The notes beneath the pieces were generated by a model. It was not told the origin of the DNA. It did not search any database and saw only the letters and a list, made by a program, of their open reading frames with translations. This document shows positions 33,752 through 41,759 of a stretch of 64,000 nt of DNA, piece after piece. The stretch comes from Pseudoramibacter sp. Lineage in GTDB: Bacteria > Bacillota > Clostridia > Eubacteriales > Eubacteriaceae. The first letter of the stretch is position 1. Each line of letters opens with the position of its first letter. The translations under genes were made by a program, and so were the position numbers. The stretch lies in contig NZ_JAKVLT010000001.1 of assembly GCF_022484225.1 (NCBI RefSeq), positions 868,001-932,000 on the forward strand. Direction: 5' to 3'.

Positions 33752-33782
33752 GGGGAAGCATAGAGAAAGAAGGAAGTGTATC

Positions 33783-34505
33783 ATGACATTAAAAAAAGGA
33801 CAGCGGGCATTGGTGCTGACCAGCGGCGGCGTCGACTCGTCGACGGCCCTGGCCCTGGCGGTGGACCGCCTAGGCGCAGACCACGTCACGGCGCTGTCGA
33901 TTCAGTACGGACAGAAACACGACAAGGAAATTCAGGCGGCCAAGGCCGTTTCGGCGCACTACGGCGTGGAACAGCTCTTCCTCGATCTGACGCCGATTTT
34001 CGCCTACAGCGACTGCGCCCTGCTCAAGGGGTCGGATCAGGCCATTCCTGAAGAAAGCTACGCCGATCAGATTGAAAAGACCGAAGGCAAGAAACCGGTG
34101 TCCACCTACGTGCCCTTCCGCAACGGGCTGTTCCTGTCCTCGGCGGCGAGCATCGCCCTGTCCAAGGACTGCGACGTGATTCTCTACGGCGCCCACGCCG
34201 ACGACGCGGCGGGTTTTGCCTATCCCGACTGTTCATCGGCCTTTAACGACGCGATGAACCGCGCTATTTACGAAGGTTCCGGCCATCAGCTTGAAATTTA
34301 CGCACCCTTTGTGGACCGGGACAAGGCCGGCGTGGTGAAGCTGGGGCTGGAACTGGGGGTGCCCTACGAACTGACGTGGTCGTGCTACGAAGGCGGGGAT
34401 GAGCCCTGCGGCAAATGCGGGACGTGCATCGACCGGGCGGCGGCCTTTGCCGCCAACGGCGTCGCAGATCCGGCCCTTCAGAAAAGCCGTAAAAAAGAAA
34501 AATAA
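33783..34505 (+). CDS. queC: 7-cyano-7-deazaguanine synthase
   Basis: ATP-dependent conversion of 7-carboxy-7-deazaguanine to preQ0. 240 residues; the PP-loop is LTSGGVDSSTALA, with QYGQKHDKEI, FRNGLFLSSAASIA, and the zinc-site cysteines in CYEGGDEPCGKCGTC. AGAAGGAAG precedes the ATG. Third gene of the operon. Confidence 0.96.
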   Translation: MTLKKGQRALVLTSGGVDSSTALALAVDRLGADHVTALSIQYGQKHDKEIQAAKAVSAHYGVEQLFLDLTPIFAYSDCALLKGSDQAIPEESYADQIEKTEGKKPVSTYVPFRNGLFLSSAASIALSKDCDVILYGAHADDAAGFAYPDCSSAFNDAMNRAIYEGSGHQLEIYAPFVDRDKAGVVKLGLELGVPYELTWSCYEGGDEPCGKCGTCIDRAAAFAANGVADPALQKSRKKEK

Positions 34506-34523
34506 GAAAGCAGAGAGGAAAAA

Positions 34524-35024
34524 ATGGCCAGTCAAGACAGAGATAAGCAGCAAGAGCATCTGACCAAGCTCGGCAGCGCCGGAACGGTGTACCCCAAGGA
34601 CTACGCGCCGGAGATGCTCGAAACCTTTGAAAACAAACATCCGGATCACGACTACTTCGTGAAGTTCAACTGTCCGGAATTTACGAGTTTATGCCCGATT
34701 ACCGGACAGCCGGATTTCGGCAATGTGACGATCGCCTACGTGCCGGACAAAAAAATGGTGGAAAGCAAGAGCCTCAAGCTCTATTTGTTTTCTTTTCGGG
34801 ATCACGGGTCTTTTCACGAAGACTGCATGAACACGATTATGGAAGATCTGATCGCCCTCATGGACCCGAAATACATCGAAGTGTGGGGACGGTTTCTGCC
34901 CCGGGGCGGGATCTCCATCGATCCCTACTGCAATTACGGCAGACCCGGAACAAAATGGGAAAAGGCCGCGTGGGAGCGTCTGTCCCGGCACGACCTTTAC
35001 CCGGAAAAAGTGGACAACCGTTAG
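34524..35024 (+). CDS. queF: NADPH-dependent 7-cyano-7-deazaguanine reductase
   Basis: Reduces preQ0 to preQ1, the riboswitch ligand, closing a feedback loop. 166 residues, the short (unimodular) QueF. The catalytic Cys57 and Asp64 lie in [14 protein letters not shown]; the QueF motif ESKSLKLYL and HEDCMN follow. AGAGAGGAA precedes the ATG. Last gene of queDECF; it ends 3 bp before the convergent bioY, with no terminator between. Confidence 0.96.
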   Translation: MASQDRDKQQEHLTKLGSAGTVYPKDYAPEMLETFENKHPDHDYFVKFNCPEFTSLCPITGQPDFGNVTIAYVPDKKMVESKSLKLYLFSFRDHGSFHEDCMNTIMEDLIALMDPKYIEVWGRFLPRGGISIDPYCNYGRPGTKWEKAAWERLSRHDLYPEKVDNR

Positions 35025-35027
35025 GGC

Positions 35028-35600
35028 TCAGTCTTCGGCCTTCTGATCTTCGTCGAGGTGTTTCTGCAGATAAGCCGTCAGGCGGGGCGACAGAATCCGG
35101 CCCACGGCGGCGGCGCCTGCCATTTTGGCAATGTCCCCCGGAATGAAGGGTACGACACAGACGATCAGGGCTGGAATCAGCGCGGTGTGGGTGACGCCCA
35201 TGTACCAGAAGGTGCCGATAGCCAGGCACACCACAGAGCCGGCGAGCATGCTGAGCACCGCCGGCAGAAACTTCCGGTGTTTGGCGCAGAGTTTCCCGGC
35301 GATTAAAGCGGCGGGAATGTAGCCGATGAGGTAGCCGCCGGTGGGGCCGAAGAGCCGGCCCGCCCCGGCGGTGAATCCGGAAAAGATCGGCAGCCCGACG
35401 AGGCCTAAGAGCAGATAAATCAAAACGGACAGGGTGCCCAGGCGCCAGCCCAGGAGGTAGGCGGAGAGAAACAGCCCGAACGTCAGAAGGGACAGGGGCA
35501 CACCCCCGGGAAGGGGAATGGACAGCGGCCCGATAATGGCCATAAAGGCCGCGAGGAGCGCGGCGAAAATCAAATTGCGGGTATGCAGTTTATTAGACAT
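35028..35600 (-). CDS. bioY: Biotin ECF transporter S-component BioY
   Basis: Biotin-binding membrane subunit, 190 residues with six helices. The signature region GRLFGPTGGYLIGYIPAA is the BioY motif. AAGGAGAATCGCT precedes the ATG on the minus strand. It lies between queF and folE on the opposite strand, splitting the pteridine/deazaguanine genes. No BirA-type operator was recognised in the short gap to folE. Confidence 0.94.
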   Translation of the reverse strand: MSNKLHTRNLIFAALLAAFMAIIGPLSIPLPGGVPLSLLTFGLFLSAYLLGWRLGTLSVLIYLLLGLVGLPIFSGFTAGAGRLFGPTGGYLIGYIPAALIAGKLCAKHRKFLPAVLSMLAGSVVCLAIGTFWYMGVTHTALIPALIVCVVPFIPGDIAKMAGAAAVGRILSPRLTAYLQKHLDEDQKAED

Positions 35601-35704
35601 AGCGATTCTCCTTTGAAAATATTATGAAGTCAATCATGGCATATACATCAGCTATCATATCACAGAGCAGAAAGATAGTAAAAAGAAAGAAGAAAGGAAA
35701 GGGC

Positions 35705-36259
35705 ATGGATCAGGAAAAAATCAAGGCGGCGGTTCGCATGTTTTTAGAGGGGATTGGCGAGGACCCGGAACGGCCGGGGCTTTTGGACACCCCAGACCGG
35801 ATCGCCCGGATGTGTACGGAGCTTTACGGGGGGCTTTCCAAGACGCCGGATCAGGACCTTGCCCGGCAGTTTGACGTGGAAGGGGAAGGCGGTCTCGTGC
35901 TGGTAAAGGACATCGCCTTTTACTCCACCTGCGAACACCATCTGGTGCCCTTTTACGGCAAGGCCCACATCGCCTATCTCCCCGGTGACAAAGTGGTGGG
36001 GCTCAGCAAGCTCGCGCGGACCGTCGAGATTTACGCGAGACGGCCCCAGATTCAGGAACGCCTGACCCGGCAGATCGCCGACGCGGTGGCCCGCTGTCTG
36101 AAGCCCAAAGGGGTGATGGTGGCCGTGGAAGCCGAACACATGTGCATGACCATGCGGGGCATTAAAAAGCCCGGGGCCAGGACCTTTACCCTCGCCGCCC
36201 GGGGCGTGTGCGAAAAAGACCCCGTCTGGCAGCAGCAGTTTCTCGAAATGATTCGCTAA
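35705..36259 (+). CDS. folE: GTP cyclohydrolase I
   Basis: Converts GTP to dihydroneopterin triphosphate, the entry compound for folate and, with QueD, for queuosine. From the ATG at 35705 (GAAAGGAAAGG upstream) it has 184 residues. Zinc and active-site residues are in [17 protein letters not shown] and [30 protein letters not shown] is a family signature. It probably belongs functionally to the que set despite bioY between them. It is not obviously followed by a terminator. Confidence 0.95.
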   Translation: MDQEKIKAAVRMFLEGIGEDPERPGLLDTPDRIARMCTELYGGLSKTPDQDLARQFDVEGEGGLVLVKDIAFYSTCEHHLVPFYGKAHIAYLPGDKVVGLSKLARTVEIYARRPQIQERLTRQIADAVARCLKPKGVMVAVEAEHMCMTMRGIKKPGARTFTLAARGVCEKDPVWQQQFLEMIR

Positions 36260-36269
36260 AAAAAACAAA

Positions 36270-36287
36270 CTGTGGTTATAACCACAG
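36270..36287 (+). promoter_or_regulatory. Palindromic operator CTGTGGTTATAACCACAG (site 1)
   Basis: Perfect 18-bp palindrome. Its centre (36278.5) lies 29.5 bp upstream of a -10-like CACAAT (36308-36313), i.e. about -41.5 from the predicted start near 36320, the class II activator position of CRP/FNR proteins. The same half-sites GTGGTT/AACCAC recur before hcp at 49867-49880. Confidence 0.75.
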
Positions 36288-36358
36288 ACCGCTCTCATCA
36301 TTTCCGGCACAATAGAGACAATTGATAACACACAAACACAACTCAGACGGAGGAAATG

Positions 36359-37078
36359 ATGAAGCGTAAAATTATTAAAATCGACGAAGAAAAATGCAAC
36401 GGCTACGGTCTCTGCGCCAAAGCGTGCCACGAAGGGGCCATCGACATCATCGACGGCGTGGCCAAACTCATGCGGGAAGATTTCTGCGACGGCTTCGGGG
36501 ACTGCCTGCCGGAATGCCCCACCGGCGCGATCACCTTTGAAGAACGGGAAGCCCCGGCCTACGACGAACTGGCTGTGGCCCGGGCGAAGGAAGCGAAGGC
36601 CCGGATGGCGTCACCCTTTGGCGGGTCGCCCTTTGGGGGCTGCCCCGGTTCCAGAATGCGGGAAATCCACCACGACCCGGCGCCGGAAGCGCCGGCTGCT
36701 GCCGCACCGGTTCAGAGCCAGCTGACCAACTGGCCGGTTCAGATCAAGCTGGCCCCGGTTCAGGCCCCGTACTTCGAAGGGGCGAAGCTTTTAATCGCCG
36801 CGGACTGCACGGCTTACGCCTACGCCAACATGCACGAAGACTTTATCAAAGGCCGGGTTGCCCTCATCGGCTGCCCGAAGCTGGACGCGGTCAACTACGG
36901 GGAAAAGCTGGCCCAGATCATCGCCCAGAACGACATCCAGGAAGTGCTCATCGTCCGGATGGAAGTGCCGTGCTGCGGCGGCCTGGCCATGGCCGCAAAA
37001 CAGGCGCTCCAGGCTTCAGGCAAGTTCATTCCGTGGCAGGTGGTCACCATCGGTGTGGACGGCAGCCGTCTGGATTAA
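36359..37078 (+). CDS. 4Fe-4S ferredoxin-domain protein with C-terminal cysteine domain
   Basis: 239 residues from the second of two tandem ATGs (36359, five bases after GGAGG; the first is only two bases away). The N-terminal 60 residues are an atypical two-cluster ferredoxin (CNGYGLCAKACHEGA and CDGFGDCLPECPTGA, with longer first spacings than C-x2-C-x2-C). A proline/alanine-rich linker follows, then a domain of about 120 residues with Cys in AADCTAYAYA, GCPKLD and VPCCGGLA. Such proteins often accompany Hcp in anaerobes; here the gene shares an operator with hcp. Probable electron carrier for Hcp, inferred. Confidence 0.83.
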   Translation: MKRKIIKIDEEKCNGYGLCAKACHEGAIDIIDGVAKLMREDFCDGFGDCLPECPTGAITFEEREAPAYDELAVARAKEAKARMASPFGGSPFGGCPGSRMREIHHDPAPEAPAAAAPVQSQLTNWPVQIKLAPVQAPYFEGAKLLIAADCTAYAYANMHEDFIKGRVALIGCPKLDAVNYGEKLAQIIAQNDIQEVLIVRMEVPCCGGLAMAAKQALQASGKFIPWQVVTIGVDGSRLD

Positions 37079-37130
37079 TCGCCGGCGGCGTGCTACAATA
37101 AGACCATCTCAGAACAAGGATGGTTATCAC

Positions 37131-37814
37131 ATGCGTCAGGCTGATGAAAAATACAAGGCGGTGAAGGCTGCGCTCCTGGCTCACGCCGATCCGGAGCGCG
37201 CTGTGCCCATGGCGGCGTACATGCGCAGTCAGTTCGCCTTTATGGGAATTCCGGCGGCGGTGCGGCGGCAGGCGTACAAGGCAGAGCTTCAGGCTTTTAA
37301 GAAAGAAGCCGCCGTCGACTACGATTTTTTGAATCTCTGTTTTCTCGATGACTACCGGGAAATGCAGTATTTTGTGGTGGACGCCCTTTCGGGGATTCAG
37401 CGGCGGCTGACCCCGGCGGATGTGCCGAAAATCGAGCCCTACTTAAGATTCAAACAATGGTGGGACACTGTGGACGGCCTGGACAAAGTCGTCGGGCGCA
37501 TCGGCCTCAACGATCCGGCTTATCGGCCCGAAATCGAAGGGGTGATGCGCAGTTGGGGCGCAGATTCCGATTTCTGGATGCGCCGGGCGGCCATCGACCA
37601 CCAGCGGGGCATGAAAGATCGGACGAACCCGGATCTCTTGGCAGAACTCATCGAAATGAACCTCGGTTCCGACGAATTTTTCATCAACAAGGCCATCGGC
37701 TGGAGCCTTCGGGAATACAGCAAGACCAATCCCGACTGGGTTCGGGATTTCCTTAAAACACACGCAAAACGCATGGCCCGTCTCAGCGTGACTGAGGCCG
37801 GGAAATACCTGTGA
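37131..37814 (+). CDS. DNA alkylation repair (AlkD-like) HEAT-repeat protein
   Basis: 227 residues from the ATG at 37131. Tandem HEAT-like helices with family segments FAFMGIPAAVRRQ, QYFVVDAL, KFKQWWDTVDGLD-type (here LRFKQWWDTVDGLDKVVG), DFWMRRAAIDHQ and FINKAIGWSLREYSK. AlkD excises alkylated purines by trapping flipped bases. A TG-extended TACAAT (37090-37098) may be its promoter, so it need not be cotranscribed with the ferredoxin gene. Reading frames further upstream overlap that gene and are not coding. Confidence 0.91.
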   Translation: MRQADEKYKAVKAALLAHADPERAVPMAAYMRSQFAFMGIPAAVRRQAYKAELQAFKKEAAVDYDFLNLCFLDDYREMQYFVVDALSGIQRRLTPADVPKIEPYLRFKQWWDTVDGLDKVVGRIGLNDPAYRPEIEGVMRSWGADSDFWMRRAAIDHQRGMKDRTNPDLLAELIEMNLGSDEFFINKAIGWSLREYSKTNPDWVRDFLKTHAKRMARLSVTEAGKYL

Positions 37815-37818
37815 CAAC

Positions 37819-37847
37819 TTGACACCTTTTTAACACTATGTTAAATT
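37819..37847 (+). promoter_or_regulatory. Promoter of the iorAB-paaK operon
   Basis: TTGACA at 37819-37824, 17-bp spacer and TAAATT at 37842-37847. Predicted start near 37853. Confidence 0.7.
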
Positions 37848-37850
37848 GAA

Positions 37851-37904
37851 GGGGCAGATGGATCAGTCTCCGGGAAGGCGGAAAAGCCTGCCCGGATTTT
37901 TTTT
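37851..37904 (+). promoter_or_regulatory. Attenuator-like leader of iorAB (terminator with competing antiterminator)
   Basis: Terminator hairpin TCCGGG-A-AGGC / GCCT-G-CCCGGA followed by eight T (37869-37904). GGGCAG at 37852-37857, at the extreme 5' end of the predicted transcript, is complementary to CTGCCC at 37888-37893 in the terminator's 3' arm, so two exclusive folds exist. There is no other promoter before iorA. Confidence 0.65.
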
Positions 37905-37935
37905 AATCTGATTTTGAAAGTGGGAGTAGAGGAAG

Positions 37936-39720
37936 ATGAAAGAATTATTAATGGGCAACGAAGCCGTCGCCTGCGGCGCCCTCGCCGCCGGGGTTCAGGT
38001 GGTGGCCGGGTATCCGGGCACCCCGTCGACGGAAGCCCTGGAAACCGTCGCCAAGCGCAGGCCCGAAGGGGTTTACGTGGAATGGTCGATCAACGAAAAG
38101 GCCGGCGCCGAAGTGGCCGCCGGTGCGGCCTACGCCGGGGCCCGGTCCATGGTGACGATGAAGCAGATGGGGCTCAACGTCGCGTCGGACCCGGTCATGT
38201 GCGTCAACTACGTCGGGGTCAAAGGGGGCATGGTCATTTACGTCGCCGACGATCCCGGCCCGATTTCGTCCCAGACGGAACAGGACACCCGGAGCTGGGG
38301 CCAGTTCGCCAAGATTCCGGTGCTGGACTGCACGTCGCCGGAACAGGCCTTTGAACAGGTGCAGTACGCCTTTGAACTGTCCGAAGCGAAGGGCATGCCG
38401 GTGATTCTCCGCTCCACCACGCGGGTGTGCCACGCCTGCGCCGTGGTGGATGTGCCGGAATTTGTTTCGCCGAAGCCGGTTGAAGGCTTTGTCAAAGATC
38501 CGAAATGGGTCATTTTCCCGGGGCTGTCTTATCAGAACAAAAAGAAGATTTTTAAGCGGGAATCTGAACTGGCGAAGCTGTTTTCCGAAAACGGCAAAAA
38601 CCCGGTCACGGGCAGCGGCAAAACCGGCATCGCCTGCGGCGGGATTTCCGCGGCCTATGTCGCCGACGCCATCCGGGGCCATGAAGATCAGTTCACGGTC
38701 TTCAATGTGACGGCGCCCTATCCGTTCCCGGTTCAGGCGGCGAAAGCCTTTTTGGATCAGGTGGACAAAGTTTTGGTGTTCGAAGAACTGGACCCGTACA
38801 TCGAGGATCATCTGGCCGCCATGGGCGCCGACGTCATCGGCAAGCGCTCCGGGGATGTGCCCGAAGCCGGGGAACTGTCAGCGGTGAAGGTGGCCGGCAT
38901 GATCTCGGCAAAAACGGGCATCGCGTTGGATTTGAAGGCGGCGGACCTGCCGGAAGCGCCGGCGCTGCCGGTGCGGCCTCCGGTGCTGTGTGCGGGCTGC
39001 CCCCACCGGGGCGCCTTCTACGCGGTGAAAAAGGCCATGAAGGGCCGGAAGTTCATTGCCCTCGGAGACATCGGCTGCTACACTTTGGGCAACGCCATGC
39101 CCCTGGACATGGTGGACACCTGCCTGTGCATGGGCGCCGGGGTCACCATGGCCCAGGGCCTCAACCACGTGGACCCGTCGACGGTGAACTTCGCCTTCAT
39201 CGGGGACTCCACGTTCTTCGCGTCGGGCATTACCGGGGCGGTCAACGGGGTCTACAACCAGGCGGACATCGTTCTCGCGATTCTCGACAATTCCACGACG
39301 GCCATGACCGGCCATCAGCCCCATCCGGGCACCGGGGTGACGATGATGGGCGAACGGGTCAAGCCCGTGTCCATCGAAGCGGTGCTTCGGGGCGCCGGGG
39401 TGACGTCGGTGCGCACCGTCGATCCCCTGAACCTCGGCGAAGCGGTGTCGGCGATTCAGGCCGCCGCCGACGAAAAAGGGGTCCGGGCGCTGATCTTCAA
39501 ATCCCCGTGTATCGCCATCGTGCCTAAAGAAAAGACGGCGAAGGTGGATCAGGACGCGTGCATTGGCTGCCGCCGCTGCATCAGCGAACTGGGCTGCCCG
39601 GCGATCACCATGATCGAAACGGCAGACGGGAAAAAGGCCGACATCGACCCGGCCCTGTGCACCGGCTGCGGCCTGTGCAATCAGATTTGTCCCAAACACT
39701 GCATGGAGGTGATTCGATGA
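37936..39720 (+). CDS. iorA: Indolepyruvate:ferredoxin oxidoreductase alpha subunit
   Basis: TPP enzyme oxidising aryl pyruvates from Trp/Phe/Tyr to aryl-acetyl-CoA with ferredoxin reduction. 594 residues: pyrimidine-binding domain from the N-terminus (GYPGTPSTEALE, WSINEKAGAEVA), TPP pyrophosphate domain near residues 370-460 (GDIGCYTLG, AFIGDSTFFASGITG), and a C-terminal 2x[4Fe-4S] ferredoxin domain (CIGCRRCISELGCP, CTGCGLCNQICPKHC). The start follows GTAGAGGAAG. It overlaps iorB as ATGA. Confidence 0.96.
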   Translation: MKELLMGNEAVACGALAAGVQVVAGYPGTPSTEALETVAKRRPEGVYVEWSINEKAGAEVAAGAAYAGARSMVTMKQMGLNVASDPVMCVNYVGVKGGMVIYVADDPGPISSQTEQDTRSWGQFAKIPVLDCTSPEQAFEQVQYAFELSEAKGMPVILRSTTRVCHACAVVDVPEFVSPKPVEGFVKDPKWVIFPGLSYQNKKKIFKRESELAKLFSENGKNPVTGSGKTGIACGGISAAYVADAIRGHEDQFTVFNVTAPYPFPVQAAKAFLDQVDKVLVFEELDPYIEDHLAAMGADVIGKRSGDVPEAGELSAVKVAGMISAKTGIALDLKAADLPEAPALPVRPPVLCAGCPHRGAFYAVKKAMKGRKFIALGDIGCYTLGNAMPLDMVDTCLCMGAGVTMAQGLNHVDPSTVNFAFIGDSTFFASGITGAVNGVYNQADIVLAILDNSTTAMTGHQPHPGTGVTMMGERVKPVSIEAVLRGAGVTSVRTVDPLNLGEAVSAIQAAADEKGVRALIFKSPCIAIVPKEKTAKVDQDACIGCRRCISELGCPAITMIETADGKKADIDPALCTGCGLCNQICPKHCMEVIR

Positions 39721-40310
39721 AAAGCGTCTTACTTTGCGGCGTCGGCGGTCAGGGAACCGTGCTGGCGTCCCGCATCATCGCCCAGGCGGCCATGGACGGC
39801 GGCCGGATGGCCCGGACGGCGGAAACCATCGGCATGGCCCAGCGGGGCGGCGCCGTGGTTTCCCACGTGCGCATCGGCGAAACCCCTGAGGAAAAGGTGC
39901 CGTCGCCCCTCATTCCCGACGGTCAGGCCGACGTGCTCATCGGCTTTGAACCCGGGGAAGCGGCCCGGAATCTCGGGTATTTGAAACCCAGCGGCATCGC
40001 CATCGTCAACCGCCGGGCCATCGTCCCGGTGACGGCCTCCCTCGGACAGAGCGATTACGACGGACAGGCGGTGCTGGACTGGCTCCAGGCGAACAGCCGC
40101 TGCTTTGTGATCGACGGGGATCAGGCCGCCGAAGCCTGCGGCTCCGCCAAGGTGCTCAACGTGGTGCTCACCGGCGCTCTCGCTGAGACCGGGGCCCTGG
40201 GCCTGTCCTACGATCAGATCGAACAGGCGATGATCCGCCGGGTGAAGCCGAAATTTGTCAAGATGAATCAAAAAGCGCTGGCCCTCGGCGCGGAAATGGT
40301 AAGGAGATAG
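39717..40310 (+). CDS. iorB: Indolepyruvate:ferredoxin oxidoreductase beta subunit
   Basis: Gamma-domain subunit of the keto-acid:ferredoxin oxidoreductase family, 197 residues. CGVGGQGTVLASRIIAQAA and ETIGMAQRGGAVVSHVRIG are family motifs that contact CoA and the TPP subunit. It starts inside the iorA stop (ATGA) and is followed 4 bp later by paaK. Confidence 0.95.
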   Translation: MKSVLLCGVGGQGTVLASRIIAQAAMDGGRMARTAETIGMAQRGGAVVSHVRIGETPEEKVPSPLIPDGQADVLIGFEPGEAARNLGYLKPSGIAIVNRRAIVPVTASLGQSDYDGQAVLDWLQANSRCFVIDGDQAAEACGSAKVLNVVLTGALAETGALGLSYDQIEQAMIRRVKPKFVKMNQKALALGAEMVRR

Positions 40311-40314
40311 GACA

Positions 40315-41556
40315 ATGAAAATGAAAGCCGAGACATTAGAACAGATCAAATACCAGATGAAGCGGGTGAAGGCCGCCGGCGGTTTTTACGCCAAGCGCCT
40401 GAAGGACATCGATCCCGAAGACATTCACGATCAGGCGGATTTTGAAAAGCTGCCTTTTTCTGAAAAGGCGGACCTGCGCAACGCCTACCCCCTGGGGCTG
40501 GCGGCGGTGCCCGAAGAACAAATCGTGCGCATCCACTCATCGTCAGGGACCACGGGCACGCCGGTGATCATCCCGTACACGAAGCAGGATGTGGACGACT
40601 GGGCGACCCTGTTTGCCCGGTGCTACGCCATCGCCGGGATCACCCCGAAGGACCGGATTCAGATCACGCCGGGGTACGGGCTGTGGACCGCGGGCATCGG
40701 CTTCCAGCTCGGCGCGGAAAAACTCGGCGCCATGACGGTGCCCATGGGGCCGGGCAACACGGCGAAGCAGCTCAAGTTCATGGAAGACATGCAGTCGACG
40801 GTGCTGTGCGCCACCTCGTCCTACGCGCTGCTCCTCGCCGAAGAAATCACGAAGCGGGGCATCCGGGACAAGATCGCCCTGAAGAAAGGGGTCATCGGGT
40901 CGGAACGCTGGGGTGAAAAGATGCGCGCTCGTATTGCAAATGAGCTCGGTGTTGAGCTTTACGACATTTATGGGTTGACGGAAGTCTACGGTCCGGGGAT
41001 CGCCATCAACTGCAAGTACCACACGGGCATGCATTATTTTGATGATTTCCTGTATTTTGAAATCATCGACCCGAAAACCGGGGAAGTGCTCCCGGACGGG
41101 GAACTGGGCGAACTGGTCATCACGACCCTGAAAAAAGAAGGGGCGCCGCTCATCCGCTACCGCACCCACGATCTGACCCGGATCATCCCCGACGACGAAC
41201 CCTGCCCCTGCGGGCGGGACCTGCCCCGGATCGACGTCATTCTCGGCCGCACCGACGACATGGTCAAGGTGCACGGCGTCAACATGTTCCCGGGACAGAT
41301 CGACGATGTCCTCAAACAGGTGGACGGCGCCAGCAGCGAATACCAGGTGTTCATCGACCACGTCAACGGCCGGGACAACATCACAGTCTTCGTCGAAACC
41401 GAATGGCCGAAGGAAAAATACAAGGCTTTCGAAAAACAGCTCAAAGATACGTTTAAATCCGTCATCAACGTCGGCATCATTCCAAAGGCGGTGGCGATCG
41501 GCGATCTGCCGCGCAGCGAAAAGAAGTCTACGCGAATTTACGATTATCGGTATTAA
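40315..41556 (+). CDS. paaK: Phenylacetate-CoA ligase family protein
   Basis: Adenylate-forming enzyme, 413 residues. The AMP motif is HSSSGTTGTPVIIPYT (near residues 72-87); further motifs are YGLTEVYGPGIAI, LIRYRTHDL and the C-terminal GRTDDMVKVHGVNMFPGQID. AAGGAGATAGG precedes the ATG. Beside IorAB it either activates arylacetates or, run in reverse, could recover ATP from aryl-acetyl-CoA; IorAB plus an acid-CoA ligase is a known pairing in fermentative archaea and bacteria. Direction is inference. Confidence 0.92.
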   Translation: MKMKAETLEQIKYQMKRVKAAGGFYAKRLKDIDPEDIHDQADFEKLPFSEKADLRNAYPLGLAAVPEEQIVRIHSSSGTTGTPVIIPYTKQDVDDWATLFARCYAIAGITPKDRIQITPGYGLWTAGIGFQLGAEKLGAMTVPMGPGNTAKQLKFMEDMQSTVLCATSSYALLLAEEITKRGIRDKIALKKGVIGSERWGEKMRARIANELGVELYDIYGLTEVYGPGIAINCKYHTGMHYFDDFLYFEIIDPKTGEVLPDGELGELVITTLKKEGAPLIRYRTHDLTRIIPDDEPCPCGRDLPRIDVILGRTDDMVKVHGVNMFPGQIDDVLKQVDGASSEYQVFIDHVNGRDNITVFVETEWPKEKYKAFEKQLKDTFKSVINVGIIPKAVAIGDLPRSEKKSTRIYDYRY

Positions 41557-41571
41557 TCACAGACAAGGAGA

Positions 41572-41606
41572 CCGAGAAGCGCGAAAAATGCGTTTCTCGG
41601 TTTTTT
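41572..41606 (+). terminator. Intrinsic terminator after paaK
   Basis: CCGAGAAGCGC (41572-41582) pairs with GCGTTTCTCGG (41590-41600), one G-T wobble, then six T. Confidence 0.93.
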
Positions 41607-41632
41607 ATTTTAAATTTTGATAGAAATCCTTG

Positions 41633-41661
41633 ACAAAGGCAGCATTGCCCCTCATGATATA
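41633..41661 (+). promoter_or_regulatory. Candidate promoter for the C-N hydrolase gene
   Basis: TTGACA near 41633 with CATGAT 17 bp downstream, about 100 bp before the ATG at 41760. The intervening leader has no recognised structure. Confidence 0.45.
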
Positions 41662-41759
41662 AATAAACGCCCATTTAGCGAGATGAAGCGTTAAAAACTA
41701 GAGCCAAAGCGTCAATTAAAAATTTTGCGCTCATTTCATCAGTACGGATTGGAGAGATT

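Noticed and set aside
36256..36290. Palindrome after folE as a terminator
   Set aside because: The stem is not followed by a T-run, and the identical half-sites before hcp with matching promoter distance fit an operator better.
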